A stretch of DNA of 64,000 bases, from NCBI GenBank assembly GCA_017472255.1, contig JAFUQU010000014.1:186001-250000 (forward strand), read 5' to 3'. The translations under genes were made by a program, and so were the position numbers. The notes under the pieces were generated by a model that was given only the letters and a program-made list of their open reading frames with translations, did no database searches and had not been told where the DNA came from. This DNA comes from Clostridia bacterium (GTDB lineage Bacteria; Bacillota; Clostridia; Oscillospirales; CAG-272). This document shows positions 43,738 through 52,624 of this stretch, in pieces (within the stretch, counting starts at the first letter, position 1; each line of letters begins with the position of its first letter).

Positions 43738-44611
43738 AGCCTTTTTCCTCCATTTCACTGATGAAAATTTCCTCAAGGGTAAGCGGGATCGTTTCGCAGA
43801 AGGTGGGTGAGAGGGCGCGCAGGAAATCCTGAATCTCCCGCAGCTCGCCCCGGGCGATGAACGTCACCAGACTGCCGCGGCGTTCGTAGCCGAGGATTTT
43901 CAGCCCGCGCAGCCGCTCGGCGCTGAATTCGCCCTCGAAGACAGCCTGCACCTTATGCAGCTCCAGCTTCATGTCGTCCAGCTCCCGTTCGAAGAGCAGA
44001 TCGCCTTTATGCAGCAGCGCTACCGTGTCGCAGATATCCTCCATCTCCCGCAGGTTGTGGGAGGCGATGATGGTGGTCATGCCGTATTCCGCCGATTCGC
44101 TGGCGAGAATCCGCTTGACCAGCTGGCGCACCACCGGGTCGAGTCCGTCGAAGGTTTCGTCGCAGAGCAGGTACTTCGGGCGTGCCGAAAGTCCCAGCAT
44201 CACCGACGCCTGCTTCTTCATACCCTTGGAGAAGGTGTTGATTTTGCGGTCGCAGTCGAGGGTGAAAATGTCCCGCAGCTTGCGGAAGGTTTCCTCCGAA
44301 AATCCGGTGTAAACGCTCTTATAAAGCCGCTTCATGTCGTTGATGGTGCAGTGGGGGATGAAATACTGTTCATCCGACAGATAGATGATCTCCTGCTTTT
44401 TGAGATCGTTCTCCCATACGGGCTGATCATCGTAGCGCACCTCGCCTGAATCCGGCTTGATGACGCCGCACAGAATGCGCAGCAGCGTGGATTTGCCCGA
44501 GCCGTTGGAACCGATCAGACCGAAGATCGAGCCGTCCTTTACGGCGGCGGTGACGCTGTTCAGCGATTTGATGTCGCCGTAGGTCATGGTTATGTTATCG
44601 ATTTTTATCAT
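43712..44611 (-). CDS. ABC transporter ATP-binding protein
   Basis: This 299-residue ATPase has Walker A GSNGSGKS near 34-41, a Q-loop, the signature FSKGMKKQASVMLGLSARPKYLLCDETFDGLDP near 130-165 (an SKGMK variant of LSGGQ, with Walker B LLCDETFD), and the H-loop IIASHNLREMEDICD. The C-terminal 80 residues resemble the regulatory domain of BcrA/YtrB-type ATPases. It overlaps the GntR gene by 4 bp (ATGA) and the permease by 26 bp, so the three are translationally coupled. Confidence 0.93.
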   Translation of the reverse strand: MIKIDNITMTYGDIKSLNSVTAAVKDGSIFGLIGSNGSGKSTLLRILCGVIKPDSGEVRYDDQPVWENDLKKQEIIYLSDEQYFIPHCTINDMKRLYKSVYTGFSEETFRKLRDIFTLDCDRKINTFSKGMKKQASVMLGLSARPKYLLCDETFDGLDPVVRQLVKRILASESAEYGMTTIIASHNLREMEDICDTVALLHKGDLLFERELDDMKLELHKVQAVFEGEFSAERLRGLKILGYERRGSLVTFIARGELREIQDFLRALSPTFCETIPLTLEEIFISEMEEKGYDFDKLVY

Positions 44612-44985
44612 GCTTGTTCCTCCCAGATTACTCTGACCATGCTGAGGATTTCCTCCTGCGAAATGCCCGACTCCCGGGCGCTTTCCAGACAGGCTCTCAG
44701 CTCTGCCGCCGCCTTGTCCTTCTGGATTTTGGCTAGCTCGCTCACATTGCCGGACACGAAGCTGCCGCGTCCCTGCATGGAGCAGATGATTCCCGCCCGC
44801 TCCAGCTCGGTGTAAGCCTTCTGGATGGTGTTGGGATTAATCGCAAGCTCGCCCGCCAGCGTGCGCACACTGGGAAGCTGCTCGTCGGGCTTGAGTACGC
44901 CGCGAAGCACGAGCTGTTTGATGTTGTCCACCAGCTGCTCGTAAATCGGCTTGCGGTCGCGCGTGTCAACCGTTATAACGCCCAT
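44608..44985 (-). CDS. GntR-family regulator, YtrA type
   Basis: This 125-residue repressor has the GntR winged helix (PIYEQLVDNIKQLVLRGVLKPDEQLPSVRTLAGELAINPNTIQKAYTELERAGII in pieces near 10-65) and a short C-terminal dimerisation helix pair, the YtrA layout. YtrA-type regulators repress the ABC transporter gene they precede. An 11-bp inverted repeat overlaps the start of its transcript (45039-45065), fitting autorepression. GAAAGGAAG precedes the ATG. Confidence 0.93.
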   Translation of the reverse strand: MGVITVDTRDRKPIYEQLVDNIKQLVLRGVLKPDEQLPSVRTLAGELAINPNTIQKAYTELERAGIICSMQGRGSFVSGNVSELAKIQKDKAAAELRACLESARESGISQEEILSMVRVIWEEQA

Positions 44986-45038
44986 ATGGTTTCTTCCTTT
45001 CTCAGAACAGGGAACACGACTGTACTGCGGGGTGTCCT

Positions 45039-45065
45039 AACTGTTCTAACTGAATTAGTACAGTT
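45039..45065 (-). promoter_or_regulatory. Operator of the GntR-ABC operon
   Basis: AACTGTTCTAA (45039-45049) and TTAGTACAGTT (45055-45065) are inverted copies (10 of 11 bases) with a 5-base spacer. The site begins 2 bp after the -10 and covers the expected transcription start, the position of known YtrA-type operators. Confidence 0.8.
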
Positions 45066-45067
45066 AT

Positions 45068-45096
45068 ATAATACCATACACACTGCCCGTTGTCAA
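45068..45096 (-). promoter_or_regulatory. Promoter of the GntR-ABC operon
   Basis: On the minus strand TTGACA (45091-45096) and TATTAT (45068-45073) are 17 bp apart. Confidence 0.85.
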
Positions 45097-45134
45097 GAGG
45101 TTTTGGGATATTTTTCGTAAAATTTCAAAAACAC

Positions 45135-45163
45135 TTGCAAATTTACGCCGAATATATTACAAT
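45135..45163 (+). promoter_or_regulatory. Promoter of trkA-trkH
   Basis: TTGCAA (45135-45140) and TACAAT (45158-45163) are 17 bp apart, about 40 bases before the ATG. Confidence 0.75.
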
Positions 45164-45204
45164 ATAAGGGTAGATGAGATTTTATTAAAGTTACGGAGTT
45201 TACA

Positions 45205-46563
45205 ATGAGAGTAATTATAGTAGGCTGCGGCAAGGTGGGCGAGCTGCTCACCGCGTATATTGCTAAGGAAGGCCACGATGTGCTGGTGATCGATAACGAT
45301 TCCCAGCTGATTGAGGATATTGTCAATGAGCACGATGTGATGGGCATCGCCGGAAACGGCGCCAACGCTGCGGTTCTCACCGAGGCGGGGGTGGATAAGA
45401 CCGATCTGATCATCGCTGTCACCGCGTCAGACGAGCTGAACATCCTCTGCTGCATGATTGCCCGGAAGCTGGGCGCGCGTCATGCCATCGCCCGGGTGCG
45501 CAATCCCGAGTACGGCGAGCAGATCAATTCCATGCGGCAGGATTTCGGCATCTCCATGGTGGTCAATCCCGAGTTTGAGGCGGCGCACGAGATTCTGCGC
45601 ATCATTCAGTTCCCGGCGGCGCTGAAAATGGACACCTTCGCCAAGGGACGGGTGGATATGGTGGAGATTCGGCTGGACGAGGGACATCCCCTCTGCGGAA
45701 AGCAGCTGTCCGAGCTGGGTGGAATTTATAAGGTACGAATTCTGGTCTGCGCGGTCAGCCGCGGGGACGAAGTAATCATCCCCAAGGGTGATTTCGTGCT
45801 GGCGGCGGGCGATCTGCTGCACATCACCGCTTCCCACACGGAACTCATCGCCTTCTTCAAGGAGCTGGGCATCGAGGAGAAGCGCATCCGCAGCGTCATG
45901 ATTATCGGCGGCGGAAAGATTGCCTTCTTCCTTGCCAAGATGCTGGAGACGGTGGGGATTGGCGTGAAGATCATTGAACTGGACAAAACCCGTGCCCAGC
46001 AGCTGTCCGAGCTGCTTCCCAAAGCGATGATTATCAACGGCGACGGCACCGACAGCGATATTCTCATTGAGGAGGGCATCGATCAGGTAGATGCCAGCGT
46101 TTCGCTGACGGGTATTGACGAGGAAAACATCATCACCTCCATGTTTGCGGGGACACGGAAGGTGGATAAGGTAATCACCAAGATCAACCGTCTGAACATG
46201 ATGAAGATGCTGACCTCCATCGGTCTTGAGTGCATCGTGTCTCCAAAGAATATCACAGCCAACAACATTCTGCGCTATCTGCGCGGGCTGGAGAATACTC
46301 AGGACAGCGGCATCCAGACGCTCTATAAGATCGTGGACGGTAAGGCCGAGGCGCTGGAGTTCATCGCGGGCGAGAGTTTCGATATGCTGAGCATACCCAT
46401 CCGCGATATGAAGCTGAAGAAAAACATCCTGCTTGCGTGCATTATCCGGCGCGGACGGATTATCTACCCTCACGGCAGCGACACCATCGAGCTGGGCGAC
46501 AGCGTGATTGTGGTGGCAAAGAGCGAAGAAGCACTGCTCGATCTGGATGATATCCTGATGTAA
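45205..46563 (+). CDS. trkA: Trk potassium uptake protein TrkA
   Basis: TrkA is the cytoplasmic NAD-binding regulator of the TrkH potassium channel. The 452-residue protein has two tandem RCK_N/RCK_C units: the first dinucleotide loop is VGCGKVGELL near 5-14, the second IGGGKIAFFLAKML near 235-248. Each is followed by a TrkA_C domain (LCGKQLSELGGIYKVRILV near 160; ipir-like MLSIPIRDMKLKKNILLACIIR near 395). GGAG lies before the ATG. trkH follows 11 bp later. Confidence 0.95.
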   Translation: MRVIIVGCGKVGELLTAYIAKEGHDVLVIDNDSQLIEDIVNEHDVMGIAGNGANAAVLTEAGVDKTDLIIAVTASDELNILCCMIARKLGARHAIARVRNPEYGEQINSMRQDFGISMVVNPEFEAAHEILRIIQFPAALKMDTFAKGRVDMVEIRLDEGHPLCGKQLSELGGIYKVRILVCAVSRGDEVIIPKGDFVLAAGDLLHITASHTELIAFFKELGIEEKRIRSVMIIGGGKIAFFLAKMLETVGIGVKIIELDKTRAQQLSELLPKAMIINGDGTDSDILIEEGIDQVDASVSLTGIDEENIITSMFAGTRKVDKVITKINRLNMMKMLTSIGLECIVSPKNITANNILRYLRGLENTQDSGIQTLYKIVDGKAEALEFIAGESFDMLSIPIRDMKLKKNILLACIIRRGRIIYPHGSDTIELGDSVIVVAKSEEALLDLDDILM

Positions 46564-46574
46564 GGGGGCAGCGT

Positions 46575-48035
46575 ATGAATTATCGTATGATTGCCTACAT
46601 CGTGGGTCAGATTGTGCGGGTGGAGGGCGTTCTTATGCTCCCGGCGCTGATCTGCGGTCTGATGTACGGCGAAAATGAACGGGCGCTTCAGGCTTTTGTG
46701 ATACCGATCCTCCTTTCTATTCTGCTGGGAACGCTGCTTGCCATCCGCAAGCCGACGAATACGGCAATCTATGCCAAGGAAGGCTTTGTGACGGTAGGAC
46801 TGTCCTGGATTCTCCTGTCCCTGCTGGGCACGCTGCCCTTCGTGATGGGCGGTTATATTTCCTCGTTCACCGATGCGTTCTTTGAAACGGTATCCGGCTT
46901 TACGACAACGGGCGCCAGCATCCTGACCGACATCGAATCGCTGGATAAGGGTATTCTGTTCTGGCGCAGCTTTACCCACTGGATCGGCGGTATGGGCGTA
47001 CTGGTTTTCGTCATGGCTATTCTGCCTCAGGCGGACACCCGCTCGGTCAAGCTGATGCACGTGATGCGCGCCGAGGTTCCCGGTCCGAAGGTGGGCAAGC
47101 TGGTCTCCAAAATCAGCCGGAGCGCCCGGATTACGTATGGCATCTATATTGTGATGACCGCGATCATGGTGATTTTTTTGCTCTGCGGCGGAATGTCGCT
47201 GTTTGACAGTCTGGTCAGCGCCTTTTCCACGGCGGGAACCGGCGGCTTCTCGGTCAAAAACACCAGCATCGCTGCCTATGACAGCGCCTATATTGACTGG
47301 GTGATCGGCATCTTTATGATGCTGTTCGGCATCAACTTCAATCTGTATTATTTAATCATTCTCGGACATTTCGGTCAGGCGCTGAGAAGCGAGGAGATGC
47401 ACTGGTATCTGGCGATTGTAGCAGGCTCCACCGCGCTGATTGCCTTCGATGTGCGCTCTCTGTTCAGCGGAGCGGGCGAGGCGATCCGCTATGCGTTCTT
47501 TCATGTTTCGTCAATCATCACCACGACCGGTTATACGACCTGCGATTACAACTCGTGGCCAGCTTTGTCCAAGGTAATTGTGGTATTGCTGATGTTCTGC
47601 GGCGGCTGTGTAGGCTCCACGGCGGGCGGTATCAAGGTGGGACGCATTATCCTGCTGATCAAGGCCGGGCTGCGGGAGATCAAGTATATGCTGCATCCCC
47701 GCGCGGTAGTGACCGTCAAAACCGACGGAAAGCCTGCGGAGGAGGAAATGATCCGCAGCGCCACTTCCTTCATGATCGTCTATATCATGCTGTTTACCGT
47801 GTCGCTCTTTTTCATTGAGATACTGGACGAATGCGACCTGGTTACTGGATTCACGGCGGTTTCGGCCTGTCTGAACAACGTCGGACTGGGTCTTGAGGGA
47901 GTCGGGCCGTCGGGCAGCTTCTCGAATTTCACCGACGCATCGACATGGATTCTGTCCTTCAATATGTTGGCGGGACGTCTGGAAATCTTCCCGCTGCTGA
48001 TGCTGTTTGCGCCGTCCACATGGCGAAACCGTTGA
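46575..48035 (+). CDS. trkH: Trk potassium uptake protein TrkH
   Basis: This 486-residue channel subunit has the four-fold membrane-pore-membrane layout. Selectivity-filter segments are visible as ETVSGFTTTGASIL near 102, FSTAGTGGFSV near 218, SSIITTTGYTTCDYN near 314 and SACLNNVGLGLEGVGP near 430; the glycines of each line the K+ path. The protein ends FAPSTWRNR. It is the membrane partner of TrkA in the same operon. Confidence 0.95.
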   Translation: MNYRMIAYIVGQIVRVEGVLMLPALICGLMYGENERALQAFVIPILLSILLGTLLAIRKPTNTAIYAKEGFVTVGLSWILLSLLGTLPFVMGGYISSFTDAFFETVSGFTTTGASILTDIESLDKGILFWRSFTHWIGGMGVLVFVMAILPQADTRSVKLMHVMRAEVPGPKVGKLVSKISRSARITYGIYIVMTAIMVIFLLCGGMSLFDSLVSAFSTAGTGGFSVKNTSIAAYDSAYIDWVIGIFMMLFGINFNLYYLIILGHFGQALRSEEMHWYLAIVAGSTALIAFDVRSLFSGAGEAIRYAFFHVSSIITTTGYTTCDYNSWPALSKVIVVLLMFCGGCVGSTAGGIKVGRIILLIKAGLREIKYMLHPRAVVTVKTDGKPAEEEMIRSATSFMIVYIMLFTVSLFFIEILDECDLVTGFTAVSACLNNVGLGLEGVGPSGSFSNFTDASTWILSFNMLAGRLEIFPLLMLFAPSTWRNR

Positions 48036-48073
48036 TTTATTATGAAATTCTTATTCGGAAAGGATAAACAATC

Positions 48074-49723
48074 ATGGCTGACATTCAACTGAAAATTCTC
48101 CCCTCCATCGAAAAATGCTTCCTCGACGAAAGCATTGACAGCAAGCCTGAACTGCGCGAGGCTTCCATGCTCCGCAACGAGCGCTTTTCCTTCCAGCTGG
48201 CGTATACCACAAACGACCCGTCCATCATGCCCAAGGCTTACACCGAGCTGAAAATCGACAGTGAGCTTACGCCTTATATCAAGGTTGCCAAGGTGGAGCA
48301 GGTTCCGGTCTATATGCCCGCTTACCCTAACTCCAAGGACAACAACTATCTGCGCACGACGCCGGGACTTTATCCCGACCTGCTGCAACCGCTGGACACC
48401 GCGCTGCCGCTGGTGCTGGTCAATGGTCAGCTGAACACGCTGATGCTGACTGTCGAGTGCGCCCATGGTCTGACTGCCGGTGCTTATCCGGTGGAGCTGT
48501 CGGTGAAATATGGCGAGAGCGTCGCTTCGGTTACGCTGAATCTTCGCGTGATCGACGCCCTGCTCCCCGAGGGTGAGCTGATTCACACCCAGTGGTTCCA
48601 CAACGACTGCATCGCCACCCAGTACGGCTGCGAAATCTTCTCCGAACGTCACTGGGAGCTGATCGGCAATTACATGAAAGCGGCGCATGACTGCGGCGTC
48701 AACATGATTCTTACCCCTGTGCTGACTCCTCCGCTGGATACAGCGGTGGGACGTGAGCGTCCAACGGTACAGCTGGTGGATATCACGGTGAACGGCGGCG
48801 TGTATTCCTTCGGTTACGACAAGCTGGACCGTTATGTGAAGCTGGCGCAGGACGCGGGGATGAAGTATTTCGAAATCTCCCACCTGTTTTCCCAGTGGGG
48901 CGCTATCCACGCTCCCAAGGTAACGGCCACGGTGGACGGCGAATACAGGCGTATTTTCGGCTGGGACACCGACGCTACCGGCGACGAGTACCGCACCTTT
49001 ATCCGCGCCTTTGTGGAGGGTTTGCTGGGGCATTTGAAGGAGCTGGGCGTTGACAAACAGTGCTGGTGGCACATCTCCGACGAGCCGAATCTGACCCAGC
49101 TGGAGACCTACACGGCGGCAAAAAATGTGGTAGCCGATCTGCTCGAGGGTTATCATATGTTTGAAGCGCTGTCCAGCTATGATTTTTATGCTACCGGCGC
49201 GGTTCCCACGCCTGTTCCCGCGAACAACCACATCACCCCCTTCCTTGAAAACAATGTGCCCGACCTCTGGACTTACTACTGCTGCGGTCAGACGGTCAAT
49301 GTCTCCAACCGCTTTATCGCCATGCCTGGTCAGCGTACCCGCATTCTGGGCGAGCAGCTGTATAAGTTCAACATCAAGGGCTTTCTGCAGTGGGGCTTCA
49401 ACTTCTGGTACAGCCAGGGGTCGATTCACCCGGTGAATCCCTATCAGGACACCTGCGGCGATTACTTTGTTCCCGCCGGCGATGCCTTCTCGGTATATCC
49501 CGGCAATGACGGTCACGCGGTGATGACGCTGCACGCGCTGCATTTCTACGAGGCGCTGCAGGATCTGCGCGCGCTGAAGCTGCTGGAAGCAAAAATCGGT
49601 CGCGAGGCAGTTCTGGCGCTGATTGAGGAGGGCTGCGATGAGCCGATGACCTTTGCGTCCTATCCGCACACGCAGGCATATCTGCTGGGACTGCGTGAGA
49701 AGGTCAATTCGCTGATCGGCTGA
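48074..49723 (+). CDS. DUF4091 (GH123-like) domain protein
   Basis: This 549-residue protein joins an N-terminal beta-sandwich (about 1-155) to a TIM-barrel DUF4091 domain related to GH123 beta-N-acetylgalactosaminidases. The Asp-Glu pair expected for substrate-assisted catalysis is in WWHISDEPN near 335-343. Other conserved parts are HTQWFHNDCIATQYG near 172, EISHLFSQWGAIHAPKV near 270, LWTYYCCGQ near 397 and FLQWGFNFW near 437. No signal peptide is seen, so an intracellular glycosidase role is more likely. The exact sugar is unknown. GAAAGGA lies before the ATG. Confidence 0.85.
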   Translation: MADIQLKILPSIEKCFLDESIDSKPELREASMLRNERFSFQLAYTTNDPSIMPKAYTELKIDSELTPYIKVAKVEQVPVYMPAYPNSKDNNYLRTTPGLYPDLLQPLDTALPLVLVNGQLNTLMLTVECAHGLTAGAYPVELSVKYGESVASVTLNLRVIDALLPEGELIHTQWFHNDCIATQYGCEIFSERHWELIGNYMKAAHDCGVNMILTPVLTPPLDTAVGRERPTVQLVDITVNGGVYSFGYDKLDRYVKLAQDAGMKYFEISHLFSQWGAIHAPKVTATVDGEYRRIFGWDTDATGDEYRTFIRAFVEGLLGHLKELGVDKQCWWHISDEPNLTQLETYTAAKNVVADLLEGYHMFEALSSYDFYATGAVPTPVPANNHITPFLENNVPDLWTYYCCGQTVNVSNRFIAMPGQRTRILGEQLYKFNIKGFLQWGFNFWYSQGSIHPVNPYQDTCGDYFVPAGDAFSVYPGNDGHAVMTLHALHFYEALQDLRALKLLEAKIGREAVLALIEEGCDEPMTFASYPHTQAYLLGLREKVNSLIG

Positions 49724-49771
49724 AGATTCTCGACCGAATCTGTCGGTTTTGCAGAATAATCCATCAAAAAT

Positions 49772-49806
49772 CGGCATCCGCATTGACAAACTCGGATGCC
49801 GGTTTT
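49772..49806 (+). terminator. Terminator of the DUF4091 gene
   Basis: CGGCATCCG (49772-49780) pairs with CGGATGCCG (49793-49801) around a 12-base loop, followed by GTTTT. The loop holds the TTGACA of the next gene's promoter. Confidence 0.85.
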
Positions 49807-49811
49807 ATAAT
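49783..49811 (+). promoter_or_regulatory. Consensus promoter of the Gfo/Idh gene, nested in a terminator
   Basis: TTGACA (49783-49788) lies in the terminator loop and TATAAT (49806-49811) starts on the last base of the T-run; the spacing is 17 bp. Confidence 0.85.
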
Positions 49812-49846
49812 ATAAGTATCAAGTTATTTTTCAAGGAGATAATATC

Positions 49847-50989
49847 ATGACAAAAGTAAAGGTTATGCTCGCCGGTATCGGCGGCTACGGCGATTTATAT
49901 CTTCGCCGTTTGCTGGATATGAAGGATGAAGAGGTTTCGGTGGAGGGGCTGGTAGAACCGTTCCCCCAGTCCTGCACGCGCCTTGCGGAGATTGAGACGA
50001 AGGGCTGGAAGATTTATCCGACCCTCGACGAATTCTATGCCGAGCGTTCCTGCGATGTGGCGGTGATTGCCACGCCCATCCAGTTCCACACAAAGCATAT
50101 TCTCACTGCCCTTTCCCACGGCAGCAACGTGCTCTGCGAGAAGCCGCTGACCGGCGATGTACGGGACATCGAGACGTTGACCGAAGCCCGGGACAAGGCG
50201 GGGAAATTTGTAATGATTGGCTTCCAGTGGTCGCACAGCAAGGCGATTCTGGACATGAAGAAGGATGTGCTGGCAGGCGTTTACGGCAAGCCTGAATTCC
50301 TCAAGACGCTGGTGCTCTGGCCGCGCAACAAGGCGTATTACAATCGCGGCAGCGGCTGGGCCGGGAAGCTGCGCGGTTCGGACGGTACGCTGATTCTGGA
50401 CAGCGTGGCGCACAACGCAACGGCGCACTATCTGCACAACATTTTCTTCACGCTGGGCGGCGCGTTGAACGAGAGCCTGGAGCCGACGGAGATGAAGGCG
50501 GAGCTGCTTCGTGCCAATCCCATCGAGAACTTCGATACCGCGCTGATATCCTGCACATTCAAAAACGGCGCGAAATCCCTTTATATCGCCTCCCATGCCA
50601 TTGACAAGACGCTGAACCCGGTCTTTGAATACCGCTTCGAAAAGGGTGTTATCACCTTCGATGAGGGCAGCGGAAAGCGTATCGTGGGCAAGCTCGCCGA
50701 CGGCAGCGTGCGGGATTACGGCGATCCCTTCGCCGATCAGATGAACAAGCTGGATATCGCCATTGCCAACGCAAAGGGCGGCGAGCAGTTTATTCCCTGC
50801 GGCATCGAAACCGCGTCGGCGGAGGTGTGCTGCGTTACCGAGTGCGCCAAGCTGCCGATCGTGAATTTCTCCGAGGACAAAAAGCGGCTGGGATCCAATG
50901 AGCTGACCTATGTGGAGGGACTTTACGACGCGCTGGTTGACTGCTACAGCGGCGAACATCTGCTGGCGGACGCGGGATATCAGGCGTAA
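49847..50989 (+). CDS. Gfo/Idh/MocA-family oxidoreductase
   Basis: This 380-residue NAD(P)-dependent dehydrogenase begins with a Rossmann domain: VMLAGIGGYGDLYLRRLLD near 6-24, VAVIATPIQFHTKHI near 71-85 and the family signature LCEKPLTGDV near 97-106. The C-terminal alpha/beta domain binds the substrate, usually a sugar or inositol. The substrate is unknown. AAGGAG lies 9 bp before the ATG. It has its own promoter and a hairpin behind it, and it sits beside a GH123-like gene, so a sugar substrate is reasonable. Confidence 0.9.
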   Translation: MTKVKVMLAGIGGYGDLYLRRLLDMKDEEVSVEGLVEPFPQSCTRLAEIETKGWKIYPTLDEFYAERSCDVAVIATPIQFHTKHILTALSHGSNVLCEKPLTGDVRDIETLTEARDKAGKFVMIGFQWSHSKAILDMKKDVLAGVYGKPEFLKTLVLWPRNKAYYNRGSGWAGKLRGSDGTLILDSVAHNATAHYLHNIFFTLGGALNESLEPTEMKAELLRANPIENFDTALISCTFKNGAKSLYIASHAIDKTLNPVFEYRFEKGVITFDEGSGKRIVGKLADGSVRDYGDPFADQMNKLDIAIANAKGGEQFIPCGIETASAEVCCVTECAKLPIVNFSEDKKRLGSNELTYVEGLYDALVDCYSGEHLLADAGYQA

Positions 50990-51027
50990 GCGCTTTGATC
51001 GGTACAATCAATATATAAATATATTGG

Positions 51028-51059
51028 AAGTAATCGGTATATAATCCAGTCGATTACTT
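51028..51059 (+). terminator. Hairpin after the Gfo/Idh gene
   Basis: AAGTAATCG (51028-51036) pairs with CGATTACTT (51051-51059); TTCTGTA follows. The stem is AT-rich, so it is a modest terminator. Confidence 0.55.
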
Positions 51060-51176
51060 TCTGTATCCCCGGGCGATTTTGTTAATACAGACAAAACAAT
51101 TCGTCTAAATTGTGTAAGTTGTTAAAAATCGTCATTATAATTTTATTGTTTGGCACAAACTTCGTCGAATTATATA

Positions 51177-51205
51177 TTTACACCTCTTGCGAAAAATGTT
51201 ACAAT
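51177..51205 (+). promoter_or_regulatory. Promoter of mtaB-purL
   Basis: TTTACA (51177-51182) and TACAAT (51200-51205) are 17 bp apart in an AT-rich gap of 278 bp. Confidence 0.75.
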
Positions 51206-51267
51206 ATATAGTATTATGAATATAGTATCATTCTTGATTTACAGGATGCTAATTCGACGATTTTGAG

Positions 51268-52596
51268 GTGTTAAAAATAGAAACCAGTAATATTACCCGC
51301 CGGGTGGGCATTATGACGCTCGGCTGCAAAGTGAATCAATATGAAAGTACAGCCATCGCCGAGGAATTTCAGAAACATGGCTTCACCATTGGTAAGTTTT
51401 CCGAAAAGTGCGGTATCTATATTATCAATACCTGCACCGTCACAGCGGAGAGTGATCGCAAAGCTCGCCAGATGATCCGCCGTGCCGCACGTCACAATCC
51501 CAAGGCGTATATTCTTGTCACCGGCTGCTATTCACAGCTGAATCCCGGTAAAACCGCCGGTATCGACGGTGTGGACTTTATCTGCGGCAACAGCAACAAG
51601 CTGCGTCTGGTGGACGCCGCGCTGGGATTGATCGCGTCGGGCGAGAAGAACGGCGCCGCCGATATCAAGGTGGAGGATATCCAGACCGCTGATCTCGAGC
51701 CGATGACCATTCATTCCTCCGAGCGCACCCGTGCTTACGTGAAGATCGAGGACGGCTGCGACAGCCATTGCACGTATTGCATCGTACCCGAAGCCAGGGG
51801 CGGTGTCCGTTCCAAACCCGCCGCCGATGTAATCAAAGAGGTGAAAGGGCTGGTGGAGGCAGGCTACCGTGAGGTGGTGCTGACCGGTATCGAAACCGGT
51901 TCTTACGGCAAGGATTTCGAGGAGAACTACCGTCTTGCCGATCTGCTTGAGGAGGTGGATGCTGTCGATGGCATTGAGCGCATCCGCCTTGGCTCGCTGG
52001 ATCCGTCGATCATGCGCCCCGAGTTTGTGGAGCGGATTGCGAAGCTGAAGCATCTGGCGCCTAACTTCCATCTTTCCATGCAGGCGGGCTGCGACCGGGT
52101 GCTGGCCGCCATGACGCGTAAGTACAATGTCGGTATGGCCGAGGCCTATATCGCCGATCTGCGCGCGAAAATTCCGGGCGTGACCTTCAACGCGGACATC
52201 ATCGTCGGCTTCCCCACCGAAACCGAGGAGGAATTTGCCGAGACGATGGAATTCGTCCGCCGGGCGAAATTCACCCACCTGCACATTTTCACCTATTCCA
52301 GGCGTCCGGGAACCGTTGCCGCCGAGATGGACGGACAGATTGCCGAGGAGGTCAAAATCGACCGTTCGGCACGTCTTGAGGCTTCACAGCGCGAGGTAGC
52401 GTATTCGCTGGCCGAGGGTTACATCGGACAGCAGCGCGAGGTGCTGTTTGAACTTTGCGAGGACGGCATCGCCAGCGGGCATACCCCCGAATTTCTCGAA
52501 GTCACGGTTATTACGCCGGACAATCTGCACAATCAGGTGAAGACCGTCAAGCTCAACGGCTTCGACGGCAAGGTTTTCACCGGATTTATCATATAA
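51268..52596 (+). CDS. mtaB: tRNA threonylcarbamoyladenosine methylthiotransferase MtaB
   Basis: MtaB is a radical-SAM enzyme that adds a methylthio group to t6A37 of tRNAs. The 442-residue protein has the UPF0004 N-terminal domain (LGCKVNQYES near 18-27, TCTVTAESDRKARQMIR near 55, TGCYSQLNP near 87), the radical-SAM cluster CDSHCTYC near 163-170, and a C-terminal TRAM domain. QYE rather than MNVxD separates MtaB from MiaB. The start is unsure: the GTG used here overlaps its own GAGG, and a GTG at 51304 would give a more usual N-terminus. Confidence 0.92.
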   Translation: MLKIETSNITRRVGIMTLGCKVNQYESTAIAEEFQKHGFTIGKFSEKCGIYIINTCTVTAESDRKARQMIRRAARHNPKAYILVTGCYSQLNPGKTAGIDGVDFICGNSNKLRLVDAALGLIASGEKNGAADIKVEDIQTADLEPMTIHSSERTRAYVKIEDGCDSHCTYCIVPEARGGVRSKPAADVIKEVKGLVEAGYREVVLTGIETGSYGKDFEENYRLADLLEEVDAVDGIERIRLGSLDPSIMRPEFVERIAKLKHLAPNFHLSMQAGCDRVLAAMTRKYNVGMAEAYIADLRAKIPGVTFNADIIVGFPTETEEEFAETMEFVRRAKFTHLHIFTYSRRPGTVAAEMDGQIAEEVKIDRSARLEASQREVAYSLAEGYIGQQREVLFELCEDGIASGHTPEFLEVTVITPDNLHNQVKTVKLNGFDGKVFTGFII

Positions 52597-52624
52597 AAAT
52601 TAAACTACATAAAGGAGTCGGAAT

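Noticed and set aside
47780..49789. 669-codon minus-strand frame across trkH end and the DUF4091 gene
   Set aside because: Antisense shadow rich in His, Gln and Arg, typical of reverse reading of biased codons; both plus-strand genes are well supported.
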